The notes under the pieces: model-generated
Seen by the model: only the letters and a program-made list of their open reading frames with translations
What the model was told of the DNA's origin: nothing
Database searches by the model: none
From: Takakia lepidozioides
Lineage: Eukaryota > Streptophyta > Takakiopsida > Takakiales > Takakiaceae
Assembly (NCBI GenBank): GCA_030704615.1
Contig: CM060732.1
Coordinates: 11,348,001-11,408,000 of the forward strand
DNA: 60,000 nt
Reading direction: 5' to 3'
Shown here: piece by piece, positions 31,880 through 43,743 of the stretch
Numbering within the stretch: the first letter of the stretch is position 1
Layout: every line of letters starts with the position of its first letter
Position numbers and translations under genes: made by a program

Positions 31880-33470
31880 ACCGTTCGTCTGCACCACCTC
31901 GCGAAAGTTTAGGATCGTCTAGCTTTAGTGAGCAAATTGTCAGTGAGATTGAACTTGAGAGACATGTAGATGTTGTTGCACCATCTGAGGGTATCAATGT
32001 TGCAGAGGTGTTTTACAAGTTCAACTAAATAGTTTTTATGCCCAATCACGTTTCTGAAAACCTTATGTGTGCTCTTCCCTTTGCTGGACATTATTCACAG
32101 TCAATGATGGCGGAGTTATTAACGTTGACAAACCGCAAGTGATGAGGTGTATAATCTGTCATGGTGCATATATGAGTTCAGATCTTTTAGCTCTTCGCAC
32201 TCGTAGCAGAAAATGCTTGATTACTTACTTCAAGTCAAATGGTATTACTGCCATGAGAAAACATGTTGAGACTGAGCACTCACACTTAGGTAGTAGACAC
32301 GATGAAGATGTGAGCAGCAGGGCAAATAATCTTTTGGAACGACAACCTGCAAAGAAACACCCAAAAGTCACACCTGGTACAATCTCCAAGTTCTTTTCTT
32401 CAATAGACATTTAAAAAAATGATGCACCCACACAAAAGTCTTTCCTTCAGAATCTTCTTCTGTTTGTGATTAAACAATACTTGCCGTTGAGGACAGTATA
32501 ATCAGTGTGGCTGCAAAGGTTGGCATTGGGCTTGTGTCCAAGCGTTGTGTTTCTAAGATGATCAGTGTTGTTGACAAAATTAGAGAAGTATGTCATTCCA
32601 GTATTTCGTCGTATATCACAACAACAGCCACCTTCGACTTATGGATGTCCAAAGGTGCGCATGATATTTTCACTGTTGTCGTTAATTTTCTATCCTCCGA
32701 ATGGGAACCTAGGCATGTGACAATTGGTTTATTTGAAGTAAATCACACTGCTGGACAGGCCATGGCGATGCAGCTGCAAAATCTGCACATTAAAAAATTG
32801 CTTCGCACATGCTATGTCTAAGGTTTGTCATTATGCAAGCACCGATGAGAAAGTCTGTCGACGGTTCTCTTATGTGTCCATCAAAGCTGCTCAAAGTGAC
32901 ATACAAAAATGTATCACCTGGCCTAAGAAATCCGGAAAAGACCTACAAGCATGGGATGTTGCTTGTATTACTAAGGGATTCCGTCCAAGAAAGCTCAACA
33001 CTCCTGTGAAAATCGGGTAATCAGTTGTTTCATAGAATTTCAAAAATTTCTAGATCACATCATTTTTGTGTTGATGGGGCTAAATAATTCAAATGTGGCT
33101 TTGTGTTGCCTTATGTATGTAAATGTGATTGTGGATCTGAGTTGTATTAATTTCTAATTGGTGTCAACATTCTTGTGGGATGCTTGGATTTGTAAGCCGT
33201 CAAGATCCTCTTCGGTTTCGAGCAGCCATCAATCACTGCTACAGCCATGCAGACAATTATAATCACAAATTGTGTCCTCAACCAAAGCAAATGACACTAG
33301 TTATTATCAGATGCTTTGAATTCAGCCATAGCCTTGGTTGTTAAATATCAGAGTGACATTGATGCAAGAATTGTAGATAGCCCTTGCAATTCGCGCACTT
33401 TTAGTGATCAAGTGAATTGCATTGCATTTCACATCAAGGCCTTTTTGGAATTCCCTAAGCGTGTACATTT
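31880..33470 (+). pseudogene. hAT-type transposase remains with BED-like zinc finger
   Basis: Pieces in several frames follow hAT order. First is a short N-terminal segment (VSEIELERHVDVVAPSEGI, about 31940). Next is a BED-like finger (MRCIICHGAYM, then ITAMRKHVETEHSH; 32067-32414). Then comes TATFDLWMSKGAHDIFTVV with HVTIGLFEVNHTAGQAMAMQ (32507-32821). Last is HAMSKVCHYASTDEKV with KAAQSDIQKCITW (about 32806-33019). The catalytic segment between the last two is deleted. Downstream to 33470 only a weak continuation is visible. Confidence 0.65.
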
Positions 33471-33667
33471 ACCACTGGTGTGAACGGGTATTGGGTTGAG
33501 TAGTAGAGGGTTGGGTAATATTTTTGACCCAGGTCTGGAGGGAGGGGTAAAGGTGACAACGGTAAACCATATTACCCCTGGTGCGAATGAAAAGCGATAT
33601 CCATGGGATGCCACAGAAGACCCGCTCGCCTTCAAGGTCCAGCTCACTTCACTTGAGAGCAAAAGCC

Positions 33668-34971
33668 ATGGCGGAAAATGCCCTGACTTTATGCAAAGAG
33701 ACTATCGATTTGGTCCGGTGCCTCACGTCCACCAGCCAAGATTTGCAGATCAACAAGCAACAGTGTAAGCTTCTGGCAAAGAAACTCTCAGGAATCCAAG
33801 TGACACTAGACAAGATCCGAGAAATCTCATCTGAAGATGCAAGTGCCAATCGTTTTCATGCTGCAGATCATTGGAAGCAGGCCATCGAGGAGCTTTGTCG
33901 CGTATTGAATGAGGCCAAGGTTCTGATCAAGGACTGTTGCTGCAAGGATCAGTGGCTGAATGCAGCGATCAGGCATGGCGATGAGAAGGAAGATTTTGCG
34001 GGATTCCTCTACGACGTGGACTGGCACACTTGGGTTCTGTGCGACATTTTCTCCCTGGGGATCAGTCAAGCAACGCTCTACCTTTACGCAGAAGCTTGCG
34101 ACGGTAAACTTAGCATCACAGACTCCGACGCTCTGGAGGCAGCGGCAAAGGAGGACCTAGACAGCCTCGAGACTTCCTTGAAGGACCATCATGTTTGTGT
34201 GGCCCCAGATGTCGTCCGGAAATCGCCACTTATTTTGTGGGCGAATGCTGGAGAACTTTGCTGACGGAAAGGAGTTAGGGGACGGTAGCTTTGGGAGGGT
34301 CTATGAAGTTACGTGGCAAGGCGAACAGTACGCAAGGAAGGTATTCTTAGGAACGAAGACCTCTGGAGGTGCGGGGTTTGGACGAAAGTCCACAAAGAAG
34401 AAATCCTCCTCGGCAAGGGAGAACTCATGCTTCAAGAAAGAGGTGGCTGCTCTAGCGGGACTCAATCATCCCCACATCATGCGGCTAGTTTTCTGCTCTC
34501 AGAGCAAGGAGGACAGCCTTCTGATGGAATTGTTGACCACTGACCTCATGGGCCACTTACAAGAGAGAACCACGCCATTTTTGAATCTTCGAGCCGTTGA
34601 CCTCATGCTGCAAATCGCCGAGGGGATGAAATATTTGCATGCCCAAGGAAAAGTTCGCCGTGATCTTAAGTCTCCGAACATGCTGGTCAGATTCGCAGAT
34701 CTTCCACCTTCCCTAGGAGAAGACGCACGCGTGTATGCAAAGGTGGGTGATTTGGGCGCATCAAGGATCAAGAATAACAGTACTAGGTACACCAATCAGA
34801 CTCCCGAGATTGGTTCCAGATTGTGGAAGGCGCCGGAGGTTTTCAGTTTGGAGGATGAAGAAGAGCGTCCTAGCAGGTCTCACCCTTGGACAACAGATGT
34901 TTACAGTTTTGGGATTGTCTGCACTGAGATACTGACAGGAGTGGAGCCATTTGGGCAGGATTTTATCGGGA
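33668..34971 (+). pseudogene. TKL-type protein kinase gene, truncated and frameshifted
   Basis: The ATG at 33668 opens an alpha-helical N-terminal domain (MAENALTLCKETIDLVRCL, KKLSGIQVTLDKIREIS) like the adaptor region of plant TKL kinases. A frame change near 34235 leads to the kinase domain: glycine loop GDGSFGRVY, VAIK-equivalent YARKVF, alpha-C FKKEVAALAGLNHPHIM, catalytic loop RRDLKSPNMLV, KVGDLGASR in place of DFG, and LWKAPEVFS. HRD is changed to RRD and DFG to DLG. The domain stops after GVEPFGQDFIGS, where a splice donor is possible at about 34972. The C-lobe helices are missing and the next exons encode clathrin. It is either a broken gene or the 5' half of a chimera. Confidence 0.7.
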
Positions 34972-35120
34972 GTGAATATTTTGTCCCCTCTTATTTGTGT
35001 TCATTTTAATCTAGTTTTGTCTCCACATTAATTTTTGCAGTGTGTCTGGTATACATCATCCAACAGTCACTTTTATGTCCATGCAACTTCAATTTTTTCT
35101 ACTGATCCTTCCTTGTGCAG

Positions 35121-36080
35121 GTGAACCCAGAAAATGCGCCTCTGGTGGTTGGGCAATTGCTGGATGATGGCCACCCCAAGGATTTCATCAAGGACCTTAT
35201 CTTGTCTGTCCGCTCTTTACTGCCAGTGGTTGATGAGTGTGAGAAGAGGTAATAAATTGTTCCAGGGTGGCTTTATGTCATTATTAATCCGTTTGTTTGC
35301 TCCTAGCATGATGTCTATGTCACAGTCAACTCTCGGGTTATGCGCAAGATGAAAATGTATGGAAAGAGGGCACATTACTGACATATTAAATGCATGTGGA
35401 AGCTGTTTGTTGTCTCAGGATGAATCAAACTAACAGTTTGATGGGTCGGACAGGAACCAGTTGAGATTGTTGACACAGTTCCTAGAGCATCTTGTGAGTG
35501 AAGGGAGCGAAGATGTGCATGCACATAATGCATTGGGGAAGATCATCGTTGATACAAACAAAGATCCAGAGCTCTTTCTGACCCGAAACGGCTACAATGA
35601 CTCTAAGGTCATTGGTAAATATTGTGGGACAAAGGATTACACACTTGAAGTAATTGCATATAGACGTGGTCAATGTGATGCTGAGCTTGTTGATGTCACA
35701 AACAAGCACAAGCTCTTCAAGGTTCAGGCCAGGTACATCCCAACTCTATTTTCCGTCATTTGTGATTTTGTCTTGTGTTTTGCATGATGTCTTAGAAATG
35801 ATAAAGAAATTACTTGAGTACATCTTGTTGGCGCTTCTTAGGTATGTGGTGGAGCGCATCGATCCTGACCCGTGGAAAAAAGTTATGCACCCAGAGTATC
35901 CAGAATACAGGAAGCAGCTTACTCTTGAGGTGTTGTCTATTGTTCTACCAGAGAGCAAGAACCGAGAGCAGGTGTTAGCCCTGTGTTAGCCCAGGTGTTA
36001 GTGACTTTGAAGGCACACTTGCCCCATGAGTTAGTTGAGCTTTTATAGTCAAGAATGTTTTTCAAAACTCTGCCTTGAGT
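35121..36080 (+). pseudogene. Clathrin heavy chain gene fragment, three exons with introns
   Basis: The exons are 35121-35248 ([33 protein letters not shown]), 35454-35732 ([54 protein letters not shown]) and 35842-35971 (YVVERIDPDPWKKV, LPESKNREQ). They join in phase across GT-AG introns and match the central legs of clathrin heavy chain, the coat protein of clathrin vesicles. A short tandem duplication (GTGTTAGCCC) follows. Then VTLKAHLPHELVELL continues the homology to a TAG at about 36045, with decaying sequence beyond. Only a small part of the roughly 1,700-residue protein is present. Retained introns mean a DNA-level copy and not a retrocopy. Confidence 0.85.
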
Positions 36081-36117
36081 GGGTAATCACCTCTAAAATG
36101 ATCTCTTTGCACTCTGG

Positions 36118-37015
36118 TTGCATTCAACGACCATGGGGAGGGAGGCGGGGATCTCAAATGGAAACGGGGGCGAAGAGGGCCAGTGCTCCCTTCCTACACT
36201 GTCTGTCCCTTCTGAAGTCAAAAGGACCATGCTTCGCAATGTGATAAGGCCGGTTTTGGAGTACGCATCTTCCATGTGAGTTGACAACTCCAACCATGCC
36301 AAGTCCCTTGAATGCATCCAGGCTGGGGTGCTCTAACAGTGTATGTTAGCGTGCTCTAGAACAGCTATATGGCTGTTCAGGTGCAGTTTTGCATACCTTC
36401 TTTGAGCTCTCCAGGGGGTGAGTTCAAGGTCAGATGGTGGGGTCAGTCAGATACCCTAGATAATCAACTCTATTCCTTGGATACAAGACTATTGTTAAAC
36501 AGTCCAAGTCCTGGCGGAAATAGGTAGAGAAGAGATTTCTAAGGAACTGGATTATCAGCACTCTAGACTTCACTCTGCTAGATGACGGTGAGTTGGCAAC
36601 TGTTAGTATCCAAAGCCTTGTGGGTTTCCCACTGTCGGATGAAAAAGAAGTTAGGGATAAGACAACCCTGAACTTGTTTCCAGTCTGTGACATGGGTAAT
36701 GATGTCCTTAAGGATGACCTGAAGGGCCTTCCTACTCTTTGCCTTAGCCGGAATTCTAAATTAAGGACAGGGGGCCTACCTTTGAACAGCAAGCAGATTC
36801 AGAGATGCAAGGGAAGTTGTAAATGCCCAACGTGTGGGCAACCTGAAGACAATATCCACTTCCTCTTTCATTGTCCACGGTACTCTAGCCAGAAAGGAAC
36901 CCTCTTCAATTGCATCAAAAACATTGAACTGGTATTTCTGTTCAACCACTTCCAAAATCCCGAGGCTGAGCCTAAAGCCTTGGCCCTGTTGGCTACCCAC
37001 ACAGACAACTAGATG
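36118..37015 (+). mobile_element. 5'-truncated LINE copy
   Basis: It matches the LINE at 52405-55860 over its 3' part: ATTCAACGACC near 36121, GGAGTACGCATCTTCC near 36260 and TCAAGGTCAGATGGTGGGG near 36425. Internal deletions are visible. The ORF 36593-37012 covers the ORF2 C-terminus with a zinc motif (CKCPTCGQPEDNIHFLFHC) and ends at a TAG. The inserted copy adjoins the clathrin fragment. Confidence 0.8.
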
Positions 37016-37054
37016 ATAATGTGTGAAGCCTGGACTAATTGTTTATACCAGCTA

Positions 37055-37733
37055 TGCCCCTGTGATGGGGGCATCGGCAACGATAGTTATGGGGGGCTGA
37101 AGCACCCTTGAGTGCCCAAGGCACTCAAGGAGGCGGAGGCGCTCACTAGGTGGAGCCCCGCACACCGGGTTGCGGTGGGGGTGGCTCCACAAGGGGTGGT
37201 GGTAGCTTAGCGGGACTTAGTGGGGGTGGCATAGGACTCACCATGGGGGCGGAGACCTCGTGGTGGGAGTCGTGGGGAGTCTTGGGACTCATCACGGTCC
37301 ATAGGGGGCCGTGATGAGCGGGCCAAGACTCACCGCGACTCATCACCGGGAGTCGAGGGTTTTCGTGGTGGTTCGCCATAAAATGGCATGGCTGGTTGTG
37401 AAACCCCCGCGGACAGCTACAGAAGTATATATAGGGAGTAGTAACCCCTAGAACGGTGCAAGCCCGTTGGTGACCAAAAACTAGTGAGTAAGCGAGCGAG
37501 CCGGAAAGCGACCAAAGAGTGGGGAGCTGTTCCGGACTGCCATCTACCAAAGGGAATTCCACTAGTCCCAATTAGGTGGAGGGTTTAGTGGGAAGCGAAG
37601 GGGGGGACCGTTATGTCCCGGTGAGCAGCCGAAGCTCCAAGTTGGCCCGGCGGCCAGGTTGGGAGTCAGGCGCGCGCATCAAAGCGAGTAACTATGACTT
37701 GAAGGGGAGCTTACCGAAGGGAGGTGCGCGACA
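37055..37733 (+). repeat. R1-family LTR, plus orientation, 5'-truncated
   Basis: It is the near mirror image of 37968-38693 and ends with GCGACA at 37728-37733. A TATATATA box at 37426-37433 is the likely core promoter. The first 30 bp or so of the LTR are missing. Together with the downstream LTR it forms a large inverted repeat with arms of about 650 bp. Confidence 0.85.
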
Positions 37734-37967
37734 CGAGCCTCCGGAAAATCCTCGGGCTCTGACTCCCCAGATTCCTCTCGTTCTTGAGTGGCCTCGCTTT
37801 CAAAAGCATGGCCTCCTCATATTGTCGCTTCGGCGACACGTCGCTCTCTTCGGGTTCACAAGGATTATCCTCTTTCGGGCCGTTCTGCTTTCGCTTTGGC
37901 TTGCCACCCCATGATGAGGCCGACCTCAAGGACAATCGCGTATTGAACTCTAAGCTCTGATACCAAG
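37734..37967 (-). mobile_element. R1 gypsy internal fragment with primer-binding site and gag start
   Basis: On the minus strand the LTR end is followed by TTGGTATCAGAGC (37955-37967), the primer-binding site complementary to initiator-Met tRNA used by many plant LTR elements. The following sequence reads SSWGGKPKRKQNGPKEDN, a likely gag start. Only 234 bp of internal sequence remain before the opposite-facing LTR begins. Confidence 0.75.
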
Positions 37968-38693
37968 TGTCGCGCACCTCACTTCGGTAAGCTCCCCTTC
38001 AAGTCATAGTTACTCGCTTTGATGCGCGTGCCTAACTCCCAAACTGGCCGTCGGGCCAACTCGGAGCTTCGGCTGCTCACCGGGGCATAACGGTCCCCCT
38101 TTGTTCTCCCAAAGAACCCTCCACCGATTTGGGCCTAGTGGGAATTCCCTTTGGTAGTTGGCAGTCCGGAATAGCTCCCCACTCCTTGGTCGCTTTCCGG
38201 CTCGCTCGCTCACTCACTAGTTTTTGGTCACCAACGGGCTTGCACCGTTCTCGGGGTTACTACTACATATATGTACTTCTGTGACTGTCCGCGGGGGTTT
38301 CATAAACAACCATGCCATTTCGTGGTGAACCACCACGAAGACCCTTGACTCCCGGTGATGAGTCGCGGTGAGTCTTGGCCCACCCACCACGGCCCCATTG
38401 GACCGTGATGAGTCCCAAGACTCCCCACGACTCCTACCACGAGGTCTCCGCCCCATGGTAAGTCCTATGCCACCCCCACTAAGTCCCGCTAAGCTACCAC
38501 CACCCCTTGTGGAGCCACCCCCACTGCAACCCGGTGTGCGGGGCTCCACCTAGTGAGCGCCTCCGCCTCCTTGAGTGCCTTGGGCACTCAAGGGTGCTTC
38601 AACCCCCTATACCTATCGCTGCCACCGCCCCCACCACAAGGGCAGCCCCTCTTGTGTCCCGATCCCCTGCCCTCAAGGCAAAGGGCCGCGACA
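37968..38693 (-). repeat. R1-family LTR, complete, minus orientation
   Basis: It starts and ends with the inverted repeat TGTCGC/GCGACA, 726 bp in all. A candidate TATA box lies near 38270 in degenerate form. The adjoining primer-binding site at 37955-37967 marks it as the 5' LTR of a minus-strand element. Proline-rich ORFs across it are artefacts. Confidence 0.85.
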
Positions 38694-38697
38694 CACG

Positions 38698-39074
38698 AGA
38701 ACCCTCGATTCCCGGTGATGAGTCGCAGTGAGTCTTGGCCCACCCACCACGACCCCGTTGGACCGTGATGAGTCCCAAGACTCCCCACGACTCCCACCAC
38801 AAGGTCTCCACCCCCATGGTGAGTCCCATGCCACCCCCACTAAGTCCCACTAAGCTACCACCACCCCTTGTGGAGCCACCTCCACCCCTTGTAGAGCCAC
38901 CTCCACCGCAACCCAGTGTGCAGGGCTCCACCTAGTGAGCGCCTCCGCCTCCTTGAGTACCTTAAGCACTCAAAAATGCTCAGCCCCCGTATCTATTGTT
39001 ACCACTGCCCCCACCACAAGGGCAGCCCCTTTTGTGTCCCGATCCCCCTGCCCTCAAGGCGAAGGCCGTGACAA
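38698..39074 (-). repeat. Partial R1 LTR in tandem
   Basis: It repeats the half of the LTR from CCCTCGATTCCCGGTGATG to the terminal GTGACA and lies directly next to the complete LTR in the same orientation. It has a local duplication of CCACCCCTTGT...GAGCCACCTCCA. The 39075-39416 stretch beyond it has no gene. Its last 55 bp repeat the flank at 27559-27612. Confidence 0.75.
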
Positions 39075-39416
39075 ACAGGGTGGCGGCCGCGCTTGTGTTG
39101 TGACAGCTACTTGCATTCATGTGGAGATTTGTTATCACCTTTGCATTGATGCCAATCATCTTTCTTCCTCCTAATATATTTGCTCTCTTTCTTCCACATT
39201 GTCAACAAGCTTGAGAGACTCCACCCTTGGCCGTGACTCGGAGGAAGCCGGCCTAACTAGCTAGTAGAGATTAGAGTCAAGTAGGGGTTTGGTTCTTTGC
39301 CATGCGACGCCATGGTACGGAGACAAACTCCTTGATGTGGGACGCCACAACTCGGATGTTCGTTTCTACAAAATGGACAAATCGATGATGACATCGACTC
39401 CCTGTTAGTAGGGGTG

Positions 39417-41681
39417 TGTGTCGCGGCCCTTCGCCTTGAGGGCAGGGGGGTCGGGACACAAAAAAGGCTGCCCCTGTGGTGGGGGCAGTGGTAACAATAG
39501 ATACGGGGGCTGAAGCACCATTGAGTGCCCAAGGTACTCAGGAGGCGGAGGCGCTCACTAGGTGGAGCCCTACACACCGGGTTGCGGTGGAGGTGGCTCC
39601 ACAAGGGGTGGTGGTAGCTTAGTGGGACTTAGTGGGGGTGACATGGGACTCACCATGGGGGCGGAGATCTTGTGGTGGGAGTCGTGGGAAGTGGCACAGA
39701 AAAGGGACTAGCTGTGTTTGTGTATTTAGGGAGGACACTGAGTCCATGTGAGGCTTGGCCTTGCTCTCAATCTTACTATGTTGCAGCTTGACACAGTTTG
39801 CAGGGCACGATTTTCACGCAAAGCGATAGCCAAGAGCTTGGCTGAATCTGTGTTGATGTACATCCCAGCAATCTCAAGATGTTTTAGAAAGTTGTTCACG
39901 CGAAGCATCTCTGCGACGTGATGTACAATACTCAATTGTTCGTCTGCGAAAACATTGCAGGTGATGCCTAGGTCTCGTAAAGTCTGGTTGGAGTACAAGC
40001 CTCTGCAGAACTCCTGCCACTCCACTTCGTAATGTGACTTTGGTTGCAGCTCCAAGGACTCTATACCAACGACGGAGGAAGTAATTGCACGGAGAACTGC
40101 CAATCGAATGTTGTGATGGCGGCTCTCATCTTTCTGCGAAGGAAATCTGTAAAACGACTCCCGACGATTGTCGGCGAATTTTACCGTAACATAATACACC
40201 TCAATGGCGACATGATGTGCATCGCGAGATGAGACCGATAAACGCAACTCCTCTACCTCCAAATGGTTATCACTCGCCATTACAACCGGAAGAAAGGGGG
40301 CCCTCAAATACGACGACAACCGCTTCCGACAAGTCCACGTTCGTATCGAGAAGCACGAGCTTTGTACACTTTGTGTACGATGAGAGCGATCGGGAACTTG
40401 ATTGAAAGGTGAGAATCGGACACTCAGTCTGCCATCCGCACGTCAGTATAGTAAGGTTCCCCCTCTAGACACGGTTAGCTGCACATGAAGCCCTTTACAA
40501 GCCCTTGCAAAGCGATGGGGCGATCAGCCACCATGTAATGCAGAAACCATCACCTTTCTGCATTCAGCGAGGTGGCTCGGCGTTCACGGCCCCCTGCTAC
40601 AAAACTGAAAGTAAAAAGTGCAGATGCAAGTTCAGACCTCAGAGTTTGTCTCAGACCAGACCACCCATTGTCGTCAGCGTGCTTTCGAAGGAACGGGTGG
40701 GACATGACGGTCCCAAGGTGCAGTGTAACGCCACTTGAATGATCGTGCAGGAGCTTTGCCCTGTCTACACGCCTCTCGCTTATCTGCGGTACTAGCCTCC
40801 TCAGCCGCATTCATACTCGCCAGAAACTACCTAGCCGGGACATTGCAGACACATTGCAATTGAGGTCGCACGAGTGGGACCGTAAGTATCAGGCGTGAAG
40901 GCACGAACATTTGGTTGCCCATGTGACATTGTCCCCGTCCTCTCTGCCACCCAAAACCATGCAACCAACTGGAATCCCAACAACGAGGACCCAGTGCCCA
41001 CTTGCGTGTCCTTTACCATCTACTCACAACACTTCACCGGTCCCGTCTCGACGCACGGGACCCACGTGCATTCGACTCCCGAGCCCTCTTTGAGCTCGGC
41101 CGGCGCCACATATCTCTACTGCTTCACAGGCAACTGGTTCCCAGGTTTCCTTCACTTCAAAACTGCCTTGTGCAGTAAAAGTATGATAGGACATCACGGT
41201 CCAATGGGGCCGTGGTGGGTGGGCCAAGACTCACCGCGACAGCGAACAAGCTGCATCCATTGTCTTCACCTACCGACACCCTGTCAGTCGTGAGAATCAC
41301 CGGGAATCGAGGGTTTTCGTGGTGGTTCGCCATAAAAGGATGGTGTTGTTTGTGAAACTCCCGCGGACAGTCACAGAAGTATATATAGGGAGTGGTAACC
41401 CCGAGAATGGTGCAAGCCCGTTGGTGACCAAACACTAGTGAGTAATCGTGCGAGCCAGAAAACGACCAAGGTGTGGGGAGCTGTTCCGGACTGCCAGCAA
41501 CCAAAGGGAATTTCCACTAGGCCCAAATTGAGAGAGGGTCTTGTGGAGGAGTAAAGGGGACCGTTATGCCCCGGTGAGCAGCTGAAGCTCGGAGTTGGCC
41601 CAACAGTCAGTTTGGGAGTTAGGCGCGCATCAAAGCGAGTAATTATGACTTGAAGGGGAGCTTACCGAAGTGAGGCGCGAC
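39417..41681 (+). repeat. R1 LTR split by a 1.5-kb insertion
   Basis: 39417-39692 is the 5' part of an R1 LTR (from TGTCGCGGCCC). 41186-41681 is the 3' part, with a TATATATA box at 41380-41387 and the terminal GCGACA. Together they make one LTR with only a few bases lost at the junction, so 39693-41185 is an insertion. A 45-60 bp foreign segment also lies at about 41240-41293. Confidence 0.75.
39693..41185 (-). other. Inserted segment with LRR-protein fragment
   Basis: The minus-strand frame 40319-39726 encodes about 197 residues with leucine-rich repeats of the ribonuclease-inhibitor type (NQTLRDLGITCNVFADEQL, NNFLKHLEIAGMYI, AKLLAIALRENRALQ). These are like those in NLR- or NLRC3-like proteins. 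No NB-ARC or other domain is present. The rest of the insert (40430-41185) has no recognised coding sequence. No inverted repeats or target duplication were found at its ends, so the mode of insertion is unknown. Confidence 0.5.
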
Positions 41682-43724
41682 AATGCTCTCAAGTTCAATG
41701 TGCCGTTTCAAATGAAGTAACCATCACAAGCATAGCCGCCACCTCTCAGGTTCAATGTAGTACTACCATTTCATCTTTAACATATAGTATAGACCCTCCG
41801 TCACAAAAAAAAAACTATTATTTTCCTCGAAACCATAGCCACCATAATCGCTTCCGTCAACTTAAAAGATATCCGAGTCGGTTCTATGCCTTAATGATGC
41901 TATTCACTCATAGGTTCAGGGTGTTTCATCGGGTATTTGAGCTGTATAGTACCGGCAATGTTCAAGGTCCACGGTTCTCTCTTATGCTCATAACCTCCGA
42001 CTATACTTTGCAATTTCAAGCACAACCTTAACATAATATCTCTCAAACCCCATGTTCAATTTTTCTAGTAAATGAACCTATGTATTAAACTCTGATTTCT
42101 CGAGAGATTTCAGTTTATAGACAAACTGAATGAAGACCACCATCTTGAGCTTGTTTTGCCATCCATCTAAACCCCTCCAAGACCAACAATAACATATCTT
42201 CCTCCTTGAGGTTAAGAGCAACACTTCCATCTTCACATCGTCCAGAAAACAAAGTTGTGGATACCACATCAGCTTTGGACACTAACTATGAGGTCTCAAA
42301 GCTGGTTCCGCAAGAAAGTCCCTAGGGCGCTAATCCAGGCCCTGGATGACACAAGATTCTATTGGACTCCAAAAGTATGATTGCAGAGAACGTAAGAAGG
42401 CCCACTAGAGTAAGCACAAGAGCAAAGTAGGTCTTGAGGGGGGGTCCATCCTTCTTCGGTTTCTTGTCACCTGCATGCTCAACAAAATCAAATCGCTTTC
42501 CGAAAGCCTTCAATGCGTCAATCTGATCGCTCAACACCTGGAAGTCCATACATAGTTCCTGTTTATGAAAATGCTAGGCATGTGATGATAGTCATTCTGG
42601 ACAAATCTCAGAAGCACATCTATCATTCATTTGCCCAACAAGATTTTTCTACAATACCAAAGCTTTCCTAGTCAGGTTGAGTAAAGAGCGGGCCATCATA
42701 CGCAATAAATTAAGAGGATATGCTCTATATGCTCCAACGATCACAGGGGAAGGGATGAGTTGATGGTGTGAGCTTGAAGTTCATGTACTGTCAACATCAT
42801 AAATGACTTCCCTTCCCTCCTTATGACAAAATATCTCTAGGATCCCCATGTCAACTTCTAATGGTAACGGGACCTTCATACATGAATTAAACTGTAATTC
42901 CTCAAGATTTCAACGGACGGACTAAGGGAGGGCCACCAACGTGATCCCTCCCAAAATCTTACTATCCCAATACCCAACGTACCCAGAGTGCAGGTGGGTA
43001 GTCGGCACCACCATGCGCTCCCTGCTGCTCTCCTTTCAAACAGGCCCTCCAATGTCCATTCCTGAAGTCTAACACACCCGCATCCGGGCCTATACACTGA
43101 TACAACTGTGAAGCACTTGGGTGGCCCATGCGTGCACTATCCAGCTAAAAGCTACCAGTTGCTGTGAAACCTTAAAAAAGGGGAGAGTGTGGGCCCGGGT
43201 ATTCCCAAGTGTGACTATTCAACTTGATGATTCGGTGTCAGCGGTAGTCGGCAAAAGGCACAGTATGTGGTGGACATGCGTATCTAGTTGCTAGTCTTGC
43301 GCTAATGTGTGATGGAGCTCGTAGGAGATCTGGAGGCCCTGGGATGCGTCTGGTGTGACCACCTAGTGCTTAGTATTAGGCTGGTTTTTAATATGTATTC
43401 TGGAAACTTGGGCCCTCGCAGCTCGTTTACGATTTGGGGATACTTGTGTACTAATCCCCCTATCACTTAAGAGGAGAAGAGGCAGAACCCTGTAGGAGGA
43501 ATCTTGCATTGCAGGAGGAAGCCCTGTAAAACGTTAGAAAAGGAATCGGTCATACTCACCACCTCTCTGGTTTTGGCTCGTCAGTTGTATGTTTTTCGGT
43601 AAGCAATTCAGGCCCCCAAACCCACCTCTCCCAGACAGATCTAGTTCTCTGCTTCCTTGCAGGCAAGGAAGTCGGTGTGGTATAGGCAACCTCAAATGTC
43701 ACTCATCAGACATTCACGGGTTAA
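41682..43724. other. Largely noncoding region
   Basis: Apart from the small frame at 42322-42549 minus, nothing was recognised. The stretch is AT-richer than its surroundings and has short T- and A-runs. Confidence 0.3.
42322..42549 (-). CDS. Possible single-pass membrane protein exon
   Basis: The 75-codon frame reads MDFQVLSDQIDALKAFGKRF, then a Lys/Asp/Pro-rich stretch, then a clear hydrophobic segment (TYFALVLTLVGLLTFSAIIL) and ends at a TAG. A basic/polar cytosolic face followed by one membrane helix recalls the N-termini of ER-Golgi cargo receptors, but no family can be named. ATGGACTTCCAG|GTG at the start could also be a splice acceptor, so this may be one exon of a larger gene or an isolated fragment. 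Confidence 0.35.
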   Translation of the reverse strand: MDFQVLSDQIDALKAFGKRFDFVEHAGDKKPKKDGPPLKTYFALVLTLVGLLTFSAIILLESNRILCHPGPGLAP

Positions 43725-43728
43725 TTAA

Positions 43729-43743
43729 CCCCTATTGGACGAG
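43729..43743 (+). repeat. piggyBac left terminal inverted repeat
   Basis: CCCCTATTGGACGAG, directly after the TTAA at 43725-43728. A second TTAA at 43721-43724 makes the exact duplication ambiguous by four bases. Confidence 0.7.

Noticed and set aside
38217-38935. Proline-rich ORFs on both strands across the R1 LTRs
   Set aside because: The same frames appear in every LTR copy, on LTR noncoding sequence with promoter and TGTCGC/GCGACA ends.
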